From Burkholderiaceae bacterium (GTDB lineage Bacteria > Pseudomonadota > Gammaproteobacteria > Burkholderiales > Burkholderiaceae_C), in assembly GCA_018780645.1 (NCBI GenBank), contig JADMJJ010000007.1, forward strand, positions 93,274 to 157,273: a stretch of 64,000 nt of DNA, given 5' to 3'. Of this stretch, positions 1 to 7,205 are shown piece after piece (position 1 is the first letter of the stretch; every line of letters starts with the position of its first letter). Position numbers and translations under genes: made by a program. A model generated the notes under the pieces. The model was not told where the DNA came from, searched no databases, and saw only the letters and a list, made by a program, of their open reading frames with translations.

Positions 1-105
1 ATGGTGGCCGCGGCGCCAGTGCCCGAGCCCGGCAGCTACGCGCTGATGCTGGCCGGCCTGCTGGGCCTGGCGGCGCTGCGCCGTGGCAGCAAGACCCGCG
101 CCTGA
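1..105 (+). CDS. C-terminal end of a PEP-CTERM sorted exported protein (partial)
   Basis: Only the last 34 codons lie in the window, so the upstream domain is unknown. The visible end is a classic PEP-CTERM tripartite signal: a VPEP motif, a hydrophobic helix rich in Leu, Ala and Gly, and a basic tail containing RR. In this family the tail is recognised by an exosortase at the inner membrane and the protein is exported in species that make exopolysaccharide. The frame is open from base 1 to the TGA at 103-105. The in-frame ATG at base 1 is probably an internal Met. Confidence 0.8.
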   Translation: MVAAAPVPEPGSYALMLAGLLGLAALRRGSKTRA

Positions 106-120
106 TCAATCCTCGGGGGG

Positions 121-1362
121 TCAGGACTTGCGAGCCGGGGCGGCTGCGGCCGCCTCGCGCAGCTTGTCCTTCTTGCTCTTGCGAGCTCCCTTGACGCCGC
201 CCGCCGCCTGGTCAGGCGAGGCGACTTCCACCGGCTCGAAGCCGGTGATCTGCTCGCGCGGTACGCGCTGCTGCTGGCGCTTCTCGATCAGTCGGAAATG
301 CCCCTCGGTGCCGGCGCTGATGAAGCTCACCGCCAGGCCGGCATGGCCCGCGCGGCCGGTGCGGCCGATGCGGTGGGTGTAGTCGGCCGCCGCACGCGGC
401 AGGTCATAGTTGACGACCACCGGCAGCTTGGAGATGTCCAGGCCCCGCGCGGCCACATCGGTGGCCACCAGTACACGCACCTGGCCGGCCTTGAAGGCCT
501 CCAGCGCGTCCACCCGCCCGCCCTGGCTCAGATCGCCATGCAGGCTGGCGGCCTGGATGCCGGCGCGGCCCAGCTTGTCGGCCACCAGTTCGGTGGCGTA
601 CTTGGTGGCCACGAACACCAGCACCTGGGTCCAATTCTGGCTCTCGATAAGATGGCGCAGCAGCTGGGTGCGGCGCGGTACGTCCACCTCGATGGCGCGC
701 TGCACGATCTCGGCCACCGGCTCGGGGGCGATGTCGATACGGACTGGATCAAGCAGCAGGGTCTGTGCCAGCGCCTGCACCTCGGGCGGGAAGGTGGCCG
801 AGAAGAACAGGTTCTGGCGCCGCGCCGGCAGCAGCGCCTGGATGCGCGCCCACTCGTCGGCAAAGCCCAGGTTCAAGAGCTTGTCGGCCTCGTCCAGCAC
901 CAAGAGGCTGACGGCGCCCAGGCTCAGCGCGTTGTGGTCGACCAGGTCCAGCAGCCGGCCCGGCGTGGCCACCGCCACATCGGCGCCGCCGCGCAAGGCC
1001 ATCATCTGCGGATTGATAGACACGCCGCCGAATACCACCGCCACCTTCGGCCGGTTGAGCAGAAAGCGGCCGACGTCATTCAGGAACTCGCCGACCTGTA
1101 GCGCCAGTTCGCGCGTCGGCACCAGTATCAGCGCCTGGGTGCGGCGCGGTCCTTCCAGCCGGCCCAGCTGGACGAAGCGCTGCAGCAGCGGCAGGCCGAA
1201 GGCGGCCGTCTTGCCGGTGCCGGTCTGGGCGCTGGCCAGCACATCGGCGCCACGCAGGGCCGGCGGAATGGCCTCGGTCTGAACCGGAGTGGGCTCTTGA
1301 TAGCCATGCTCGCCCACGGCGCGCAGCAGGGCCGAGGTCAAACCAAGGGAAGCGAATGACAT
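121..1362 (-). CDS. rhlE: DEAD-box ATP-dependent RNA helicase, RhlE type
   Basis: 413 residues. It unwinds RNA in the cytoplasm using ATP, typically in ribosome assembly and RNA turnover. All core motifs are present: Q motif with PTPVQ near residue 24, AQTGTGKT at 45-52, PTRELA near 82, TPGR near 133, DEAD at 157-160, SAT at 188-190, ARGLD near 305 and HRIGRTGR at 330-337. A basic Lys/Arg/Ala tail (about 391-413) is usual for RhlE proteins and probably adds RNA affinity. The ATG at 1362 is chosen because the conserved fold begins directly there. The frame stays open 49 codons further upstream, but that stretch overlaps the esterase gene and looks non-coding. Family assignment is firm; the RhlE subgroup is inferred from length and tail. 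Confidence 0.93.
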   Translation of the reverse strand: MSFASLGLTSALLRAVGEHGYQEPTPVQTEAIPPALRGADVLASAQTGTGKTAAFGLPLLQRFVQLGRLEGPRRTQALILVPTRELALQVGEFLNDVGRFLLNRPKVAVVFGGVSINPQMMALRGGADVAVATPGRLLDLVDHNALSLGAVSLLVLDEADKLLNLGFADEWARIQALLPARRQNLFFSATFPPEVQALAQTLLLDPVRIDIAPEPVAEIVQRAIEVDVPRRTQLLRHLIESQNWTQVLVFVATKYATELVADKLGRAGIQAASLHGDLSQGGRVDALEAFKAGQVRVLVATDVAARGLDISKLPVVVNYDLPRAAADYTHRIGRTGRAGHAGLAVSFISAGTEGHFRLIEKRQQQRVPREQITGFEPVEVASPDQAAGGVKGARKSKKDKLREAAAAAPARKS

Positions 1363-1424
1363 GACTGTTCCATAGGGGCCGCAGGGCGCGGCTAACCGTG
1401 GATTGTCGCAAACCTGAGGCCCTG

Positions 1425-2087
1425 TCAGGCCAGCACGCCCAGCAGCCAGCGATTCAGCGCGGTGATCTCCTGCGGGTGGACGGCGTGCTGCATGTCGTAG
1501 GCCTGCCATTGCGGCGCATAGCCCAGGCGCTGCAGCTCATCCCTGGCGGCCTCGGCGCGCGCGATGGGCACGACCGGGTCCTGTCGGCCATGGGCCATAA
1601 AGATGGGCACCAGGGCGTTGGCCTCGCTGCGCTCGGCCTCTGTGGTGCTCAGCAGCGGCAGATAGCCCGACAGGCCCACCAGTCCGGCCAGGCGTTCGCG
1701 GTGACGCAGGCCGGTCAGCAGGGCCATCGCGCAACCCTGGGAAAAGCCCATCAGCACGATGCGCGAGGCCGGTATGCCGCGCGCGACTTCCTTGGCGATC
1801 AAGGCCTCGATGTCGCGCTGTGAGTCACGCAGGCCGGCCTCGTCTTCCTGGCGGTCTATGGCCGTGCCGCGGATGTCGTACCAGGCGCGCATTGCATAGC
1901 CGCCATTGATCGTCACCGGGCGCACAGGCGCATGGGGCAGCACGAAGCGCACGCCGCCGACGGCCGCCAGGTCCAGCTCGTCGCAGATAGGCTCGAAGTC
2001 ATGGCCGTCGGCGCCCAGGCCGTGCAACACGATGATGGTGGCGCGGGGGCTGTCGGTGGTCTGTACTTCTATGGTTTCAAGTGTCAT
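1425..2087 (-). CDS. Alpha/beta hydrolase, carboxylesterase/phospholipase family
   Basis: 220 residues, the normal size for the compact carboxylesterase/phospholipase (Abhydrolase_2) family, which cleaves short-chain or aryl esters. The oxyanion strand with HGLG lies near residue 22. The nucleophile elbow GFSQG puts the catalytic Ser at 116, and Asp170 and His201 complete the likely triad. No signal peptide is seen, so it should be cytoplasmic. It lies 62 bases upstream of rhlE on the same strand and is divergent from the AraC regulator gene. The natural substrate cannot be read from sequence. Confidence 0.88.
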   Translation of the reverse strand: MTLETIEVQTTDSPRATIIVLHGLGADGHDFEPICDELDLAAVGGVRFVLPHAPVRPVTINGGYAMRAWYDIRGTAIDRQEDEAGLRDSQRDIEALIAKEVARGIPASRIVLMGFSQGCAMALLTGLRHRERLAGLVGLSGYLPLLSTTEAERSEANALVPIFMAHGRQDPVVPIARAEAARDELQRLGYAPQWQAYDMQHAVHPQEITALNRWLLGVLA

Positions 2088-2128
2088 GGTGAGCTCCTGG
2101 CCCAGTGTGCCATGCCATCATCCGCCCC

Positions 2129-2965
2129 ATGCCTCCCGAGTTCGAGCACGCCAGCGACCAGGCCCGCTACCGCCGCCCCGCGCACCGCGCCGGGGTGGAG
2201 CTGTACCACGCCAGCATCCTGCGCCACCGTTTCGAGCCGCACACGCACGAGGCCTATGGCCTTGGCGCCATCACCGATGGGGTGGGGCGCTTTCGCTGGC
2301 ATGGTGGCGAGCATCTGGCGCCCCGCGCCACCTTGATGCTGATGAACCCCGAAGACATTCACACCGGTCAGGCCGAGACCGAGGCCGGCTGGGGCTACCG
2401 CATGGCCTATCTGGACGCCGACCTGCTGGCCGAGCTCAGCGGTGAGCCGGGGTGGTGGTTCGATGCGGCCGTGGCTCACGACGCGCACAGCGCGGTCGAG
2501 GTGGCGGGGCTGATCGGCGGCCTGTGGCACAGCACCGATGCGCTCGATTTCGACAGCCGCCTGCTGCTGCTGGTGCAGGCACTGCGCCGCCATGCCCGTG
2601 TTGGCGGGCCCGAGGCGCGGGCCGATGCCGCGATACGCTTCGCCCCGGTGCTGGACTTCATGCGCGCCCATCTGCACGAGACCGTGACCCTGGACCAATT
2701 GGCCGCCGTGGCCGGTTTGAGCCCCTTCCACTTCCTGCGCAGCTTCAAAGCCCAGCGCCATGCGACGCCGCAGCAGGTCCTGATGGCGATGCGGCTGATA
2801 CAGGCCAAGCGGATGCTGTCGCTGGGCGAACCGCCGGCCGGGGTGGCCGCCGCCGTGGGCCTGACCGACCAGGCGCACCTGAACCGCGCCTTCGTCTGCC
2901 GCTACGGCGTCACGCCGGGTCGCTACCAACAGCAATTGGGTACAAGACCGCATCGCCAGCCCTGA
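2129..2965 (+). CDS. AraC family transcriptional regulator
   Basis: 278 residues. The N-terminal part is an AraC-type cupin ligand-binding domain: an EPHTHEAY segment near residue 35 is followed by a conserved MNPEDIHTG stretch near 73. The C-terminal 100 residues hold the two helix-turn-helix motifs, with LAAVAGLSPFHFLRSFK and later the VGLTDQAHLNRAF segment. It likely binds promoter DNA in response to a small ligand. The gene ends 14 bases before the DMT exporter gene, so that transporter is a plausible target; this is context, not proof. The start at 2129 was chosen over an ATG eight codons upstream because similarity begins there. Confidence 0.88.
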   Translation: MPPEFEHASDQARYRRPAHRAGVELYHASILRHRFEPHTHEAYGLGAITDGVGRFRWHGGEHLAPRATLMLMNPEDIHTGQAETEAGWGYRMAYLDADLLAELSGEPGWWFDAAVAHDAHSAVEVAGLIGGLWHSTDALDFDSRLLLLVQALRRHARVGGPEARADAAIRFAPVLDFMRAHLHETVTLDQLAAVAGLSPFHFLRSFKAQRHATPQQVLMAMRLIQAKRMLSLGEPPAGVAAAVGLTDQAHLNRAFVCRYGVTPGRYQQQLGTRPHRQP

Positions 2966-2979
2966 GCCACACTGTGGCC

Positions 2980-3975
2980 ATGTGGATAGGAACCTCGTTT
3001 GCACTTGCCGCCGGCCTGATGTGGGGGCTGGTCTTTGTTGCGCCCCTGATGCTGCCCGACTACCCGGCGGCCCTGCTGTCGTTCGGCCGCTATCTGGCCT
3101 TCGGGCTGATCGCCCTGCCGCTGGGCTGGCTGGACCGCAAGAATCTGGCCGGCTTCGAGCGCGGTGACTGGCTGGAGGCGCTGAAGCTCTCGGCCATAGG
3201 CAATGTGCTGTACTACCTGTGCCTGGCCGCTGCCATACAGCGGGCCGGCGGGCCGCTGCCGACGATGATCATAGGCACCCTGCCGGTGGTCATCGCCATC
3301 AGCTCGAACCTGCGTGACGCCAAGCGCGACGGCCGTCTGCCCTGGGGGCGGCTGGCACCGTCCCTGGCCTTGATCGCCGCCGGCATCGCCTGCGTCAACC
3401 AGGTCGAGCTGGAACATCTGCGCGCGCAGACCGATGTGGACCTGGGCCGCTATGCCAGCGGCGCATTGCTGGCCCTGGTCGCCGTGGCCTGCTGGACCTG
3501 GTACCCGATGCGCAATGCCGACTGGCTGCGCACCCATGCTCAGCGCAGCCCGCGCAGCTGGGCCACGGCACAGGGGCTGATGACCTTGCCGCTGGCGCTG
3601 ACCGGCTATCTGGCGCTGTGGCTTTGGAGTGCGGTCGTCGGCACCCAGCCCTGGTCGGCCGATGCCACCTTTGTGATGCCACTGGGCCCGCGCCCGCTGC
3701 CCTTCATTGGCCTGATGCTGGCCATAGGCCTGTTCGCCTCCTGGCTGGGCACGCTGTGCTGGAACGAGGCCAGCCAGCGCCTGCCGACCGCCCTGGTCGG
3801 CCAACTGATCGTGTTCGAGACGCTGGCCGCCCTGGCCTATGCCTTCATGCTGCGCGGCCAGAGCCCGGCACCGCTCACCCTGGCTGGCATTGTTCTGCTG
3901 GTGGCCGGCGTGATGTGGGCGCTGCGCATCAAGCCGGTGGCGGCCGAGGTGGAAGCCGCCGGCGGCGCGCATTGA
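2980..3975 (+). CDS. EamA/DMT superfamily transporter
   Basis: 331 residues, strongly hydrophobic, with about ten predicted membrane helices arranged as two EamA repeats. The N terminus runs straight into helix one, and the second repeat starts around the LGPRPLPFIGL segment. DMT proteins export or import metabolites such as amino acids across the inner membrane; the cargo here is unknown. The ATG at 2980 lies 14 bases after the stop of the AraC gene, so the two are probably co-transcribed. The same frame is open much further upstream through the AraC gene, but that is a shadow. A hairpin follows at 3996-4013. Confidence 0.85.
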   Translation: MWIGTSFALAAGLMWGLVFVAPLMLPDYPAALLSFGRYLAFGLIALPLGWLDRKNLAGFERGDWLEALKLSAIGNVLYYLCLAAAIQRAGGPLPTMIIGTLPVVIAISSNLRDAKRDGRLPWGRLAPSLALIAAGIACVNQVELEHLRAQTDVDLGRYASGALLALVAVACWTWYPMRNADWLRTHAQRSPRSWATAQGLMTLPLALTGYLALWLWSAVVGTQPWSADATFVMPLGPRPLPFIGLMLAIGLFASWLGTLCWNEASQRLPTALVGQLIVFETLAALAYAFMLRGQSPAPLTLAGIVLLVAGVMWALRIKPVAAEVEAAGGAH

Positions 3976-3995
3976 TGCCGATTTCCTGAGGCTGA

Positions 3996-4013
3996 GGGCC
4001 AAAAGCCTGGCCC
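3996..4013 (+). terminator. Hairpin after the DMT transporter gene
   Basis: GGGCCA (3996-4001) pairs perfectly with TGGCCC (4008-4013) across a six-base loop, 20 bases after the stop codon. No T-run follows, so a Rho-independent terminator is only possible. Confidence 0.35.
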
Positions 4014-4087
4014 GGCCAGATTAAAGTCGGGGCTGCGGCGACAGGGCCGCGACAACGCCACAGAGCGTTTCTCAGGGAGTGACCACG

Positions 4088-5689
4088 ATGAAGCAAGACA
4101 TGGCCTGCGCCTTTTGGCGCAGTGGCTCGGCGTTCGCGCTGAGCCTGGTTTTGACCGCCTGCGGCGGCGGCGAGGCCGGCACTCCGGTGTTCGGCCAGGC
4201 CGCGCAGAGGCCAGACCCGGTGCAGCCCGCCCAGCCGGTCCAACCCGACGCCCTGCCGGCCAGCACCTCGGTGGCCCAGCAATGCGCGCCCGACAACCCC
4301 CATGCCGATGCCGCGAACCGCGGCGGCAGCCTGAGCCGCGAGAAGCTGTGGCTTCGCGCCTACTTCGACGAGGCCTATCTGTGGCGCGAGCAGGTGCCCT
4401 ACGTCAATGCCGACGCCTATGTCAGCAGCGATGTCCCGGCGGCGCTGAACGCCTACTTTCATGCGCTGAAGACGCCTCAGATCACGCCCTCGGGCGCACG
4501 CCGCGACCAGTTCAGCTTCAGCTACCCGACCGAGGAATGGGAGCAGCTGTCCCGCGGCGGCGTATCGCTGGGCTATGGGCTGGAATGGACGCAGACCACC
4601 AGCACAGGCGCGCGGCGGCTGCGCATCGCCTATGTCGAGCCGGTGGGCCCGGCGGCCCAGGCCGGCCTGCAGCGCGGTGACGAGCTGCTCAGCGTCGATG
4701 GGGTCAGTGCCAGCGCTGCCGATGGAGCCAGCGTGGATCGGGTGAACGCGGCCCTCTATCCGGCCACAGCGGGCGCGTCCCATGGCTTTGTGTTCCAGCG
4801 CAACAGCGGCGGCCAGCTGAGCCTCACGCTGAGCAGCGCGGCCAGCGTCAAGCAGCCGGTGCTGATGCGTCAGGTGTTCGCCGCCACCGACGGCCGGCAG
4901 GTCGGCCATATGGTGTTCAACGACCATATCGCCCCGGCCGAGGCACAGTTGATCGAGGCGGTGGAGTTCTTCAGGCAGCAGGGCGTCAGCGATCTGGTGC
5001 TGGACCTGCGCTACAACGGCGGCGGCTTCCTCTATCTGGCCAGCCAGCTGGCCTACATGATCGCCGGCCCCGCGCCCACCGAGGGCAAGGTATTCGAGCA
5101 GCTCAGCTTCAACAACCGGCGCCAGGCCGACACGCAGAGCGCCCGTGCACGCACGCCGTTCTTCAACACCTCCTGCCTGCTGGTCGGTGACAACTGCACG
5201 TCGGAGCGGCCGCTGCCCAGCCTGGGGCTGAAGCGGGTCTATGTGTTGAGCCAGGCCGGCACCTGCTCGGCCAGCGAGGCCATCATCAACGGCCTGCGCG
5301 GCGTCGATGTCGAGGTGGTGCTGATCGGCGGGCGCAGCTGCGGCAAGCCCTATGGCTTCAGCGGCAAGAGCAACTGCGGCATCTCCTACTTCCCGATGGA
5401 GTTCGTCGGCGTCAATGCCAAGGGCTTTGGCGACTATGCCGATGGCTTCGTGCCGGCCGGCAGCGGCGGCAACGGTGTGCCCGGCTGCCAGGTGGCCGAT
5501 GACCTGCAACACGCCTTGGGTGATCCGCAAGAGGCCATGCTGGCCGCGGCCCTGGTGCACCGCATCAGCGGGCAATGCCCGCCGCGCAGCCTGGCCCAGG
5601 CGCAGTCGGCGCCGGGCGCGGCCGACGGGTCGGCCTGGGAGCTGCGGCGTTCGCCGCTGCGCAGCAACCGCTTCCTGTTGCCTCGGTGA
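4088..5689 (+). CDS. S41 family peptidase, PDZ-containing lipoprotein
   Basis: 533 residues. A lipoprotein signal with lipobox LTAC and a following GGG places it on the periplasmic side of a membrane. A PDZ domain lies at about 155-250 (segment GPAAQAGLQRGDELLSVDG). A tail-specific protease (S41) domain follows at about 270-470. The catalytic dyad aligns as Ser394 (in GTCSASEA) and Lys420 (in GRSCGKP). Several Cys residues suggest disulfides. Such proteases trim C termini of exported proteins. The start at 4088 is preferred to the GTG three codons earlier because AGGGAG sits 8 bases upstream of it. It converges on the histone-like gene. Confidence 0.88.
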   Translation: MKQDMACAFWRSGSAFALSLVLTACGGGEAGTPVFGQAAQRPDPVQPAQPVQPDALPASTSVAQQCAPDNPHADAANRGGSLSREKLWLRAYFDEAYLWREQVPYVNADAYVSSDVPAALNAYFHALKTPQITPSGARRDQFSFSYPTEEWEQLSRGGVSLGYGLEWTQTTSTGARRLRIAYVEPVGPAAQAGLQRGDELLSVDGVSASAADGASVDRVNAALYPATAGASHGFVFQRNSGGQLSLTLSSAASVKQPVLMRQVFAATDGRQVGHMVFNDHIAPAEAQLIEAVEFFRQQGVSDLVLDLRYNGGGFLYLASQLAYMIAGPAPTEGKVFEQLSFNNRRQADTQSARARTPFFNTSCLLVGDNCTSERPLPSLGLKRVYVLSQAGTCSASEAIINGLRGVDVEVVLIGGRSCGKPYGFSGKSNCGISYFPMEFVGVNAKGFGDYADGFVPAGSGGNGVPGCQVADDLQHALGDPQEAMLAAALVHRISGQCPPRSLAQAQSAPGAADGSAWELRRSPLRSNRFLLPR

Positions 5690-5694
5690 GGCTT

Positions 5695-5719
5695 GGGGTC
5701 GGGCCAGGAGGCCGACCCC
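5695..5719. terminator. Bidirectional hairpin between convergent genes
   Basis: GGGGTCGG (5695-5702) pairs with CCGACCCC (5712-5719) over a nine-base loop, in the 37-base gap between the convergent stops at 5689 and 5727. There is no T-tract on either side, so terminator function is inferred from position and stem strength. Confidence 0.5.
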
Positions 5720-5726
5720 GCAGCCA

Positions 5727-6473
5727 TCAGCTGCCCTTCTTGGGACGACCGGCCTTCAGCTGCAGCAGCGAGTCCAGCGTGGAGCGCAGTTGCTTGTCGC
5801 CCATGGCGGCCAGCGATTGCAGGCCGGCGCGCAGCAGCTCGCTCTTCTTGGTCGAGCGCTGGAAGCTCATCGCACGTTCCTTGAGGCGGTCGATCAGCTC
5901 GAAGTCGATGCGCGGCATCGTGAAGCTGTCACGCACCAGCTTCAGCTTGGCCTTGGCCTCGTCCTGGAAGCTGGGCTTGGCGACCGGCTTGGCAGCCGCT
6001 TTGGCCTTGGCCTTGGGGGCCGGCTTGGCTGCGGGTTTGGCGGCAGGCTTGGCTGTCGGCTTGGCCGCGGCCTTGACGGCGGGCTTGGCTGCCGGCTTGG
6101 CGACGGCCTTCTTCACAGCGGGCTTGGCGGCGGGCTTTGCCACCGGCTTTACCGCGACCTTCTTGGCTGCCGTCTTGGCTGCAGCAGCGGGCTTGGCCAC
6201 GACGACGGCCTTGACGGCCTTCTTGGGGGCAGCCTTGGGTGCGGCGACCGGCTTGGTGGCGACGGCCTTCTTGGCGGCAGGCTTGGCAGCAGCCTTGACG
6301 GCGGGTTTGGCGGCCGGCTTGGCCTCAGCCTTGACTTCGACCTTGGCGGCCGGCTTCTTCTTGGCTGCAGGCTTGGCTGCGGGCGTCGGCGCGGCGACGG
6401 GTGCGGCGGCAACGGCCTCGTTGCCGTTCGCTGCTGCGGGGGCCTCGGTGGCCGGGGTGTTGGTGTTTGCCAT
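5727..6473 (-). CDS. Histone H1-like Lys/Ala/Pro-rich protein with C-terminal ribbon-helix-helix domain
   Basis: 248 residues in two parts. Residues about 1-165 are low complexity, built from repeated AAKP and AKPAVK units, like the H1-type tails of AlgP and PhaF that coat DNA. Residues about 172-248 are an ordinary folded sequence with a ribbon-helix-helix look: a strand (TMPRIDFELIDRL), then a helix with KKSELLRAGLQSL. RHH proteins bind palindromic DNA as dimers. A 20-base palindrome lies in the gene's own leader, so autoregulation is a reasonable inference. GAGGA about 8 bases before the ATG supports the start. It probably acts as a nucleoid-associated or regulatory protein; specific function is unknown. 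Confidence 0.7.
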   Translation of the reverse strand: MANTNTPATEAPAAANGNEAVAAAPVAAPTPAAKPAAKKKPAAKVEVKAEAKPAAKPAVKAAAKPAAKKAVATKPVAAPKAAPKKAVKAVVVAKPAAAAKTAAKKVAVKPVAKPAAKPAVKKAVAKPAAKPAVKAAAKPTAKPAAKPAAKPAPKAKAKAAAKPVAKPSFQDEAKAKLKLVRDSFTMPRIDFELIDRLKERAMSFQRSTKKSELLRAGLQSLAAMGDKQLRSTLDSLLQLKAGRPKKGS

Positions 6474-6489
6474 GGTGCGTCCTCGTGAA

Positions 6490-6509
6490 TAAATCGTATA
6501 AACGATTTA
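6490..6509. promoter_or_regulatory. Palindromic operator candidate in the promoter of the histone-like gene
   Basis: TAAATCG (6490-6496) and CGATTTA (6503-6509) are perfect 7-base arms around the AT-rich core TATAAA, 17 bases before the start codon at 6473. The local AT content is far above the surroundings and the core could double as a -10 element. An RHH protein binding here would repress its own gene; this is inferred. Confidence 0.5.
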
Positions 6510-6553
6510 CACCATATCACGAACAGCCGCGCCCAGGCCAGTGGGCGGCGCCT

Positions 6554-7171
6554 CTAGATCTTTGGAATCCTGATCCGGCTGACCATCAGCGAGCCGGAGA
6601 TCGCGAACATCAGCACCAGTGGATGCAGGCGGAAGCCCGCGATATGGACCACGCCGAACCACAGCTGATCTCCCAGCGCGCCCTGCCAGGCGGCCAGGGC
6701 CAGCACCATCACCAGGCCCATCGAGGTGGGGATGGGCGTGCCCTCAAAGTACCTGACCTTGCCGTCATCGCCGGCGAGCTCCTCGGCGGTGACGTTGTAG
6801 CGCGCCAGCCTCGAGACGCCGCAGGCGACGAAGAACACAAGGATGATGCGGTCGTACAGGCCCTGCATGCCGCAGCCATAGGCAATCGCCGCCGGCGCCA
6901 CGCCGAAGGAAATCACGTCGGCCAGCGAGTCCAGCTCGCGGCCCATGGCCGAGCTTTGCTGGCGCCAGCGGGCGATGCGGCCGTCAAGCACATCGAACAC
7001 TAGGGCCACCGGAATCAGCGCGCAGGCGAAGTAGATGTGCATCACCTCGCGGGTCTGCAGGTAGGACATCACCGCAAACAGCGCGCCCACGCCGCAGAAG
7101 GCATTGGCCAGGGTGAACCAATCCGCAAGGTGGAACTCGCGGATCATCGAAAACGGTTTGGGTCGGTTCAT
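6554..7171 (-). CDS. pssA: CDP-diacylglycerol--serine O-phosphatidyltransferase
   Basis: 205 residues, a multi-pass inner-membrane enzyme that makes phosphatidylserine from CDP-diacylglycerol and serine, the precursor of phosphatidylethanolamine. The CDP-alcohol phosphatidyltransferase signature DGxxARx8GxxxDxxxD is complete (DGRIAR, then GRELDSLAD) near residues 64-86. Five to six hydrophobic helices follow. The ASFGVAP-like stretch ISFGVAPA is typical of the PssA branch rather than PgsA. No clear Shine-Dalgarno precedes 7171; an ATG eight codons inside (7147) is an alternative start. It is downstream of the alkaline-phosphatase-type gene only by divergence in position; both read leftward, with PssA transcribed after it. 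Confidence 0.88.
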   Translation of the reverse strand: MNRPKPFSMIREFHLADWFTLANAFCGVGALFAVMSYLQTREVMHIYFACALIPVALVFDVLDGRIARWRQQSSAMGRELDSLADVISFGVAPAAIAYGCGMQGLYDRIILVFFVACGVSRLARYNVTAEELAGDDGKVRYFEGTPIPTSMGLVMVLALAAWQGALGDQLWFGVVHIAGFRLHPLVLMFAISGSLMVSRIRIPKI

Positions 7172-7205
7172 GGCGGCAAGGATAGTCCAGGCGGCCGCGC
7201 GTTGC

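Noticed and set aside
3929..5575. A 548-codon minus-strand frame
   Set aside because: It is antisense to the S41 protease and has no recognisable motif.
5970..6400. DNA tandem repeat
   Set aside because: The repetition is in the coding of AKP-rich protein and the codons vary; it is better described as a protein feature.
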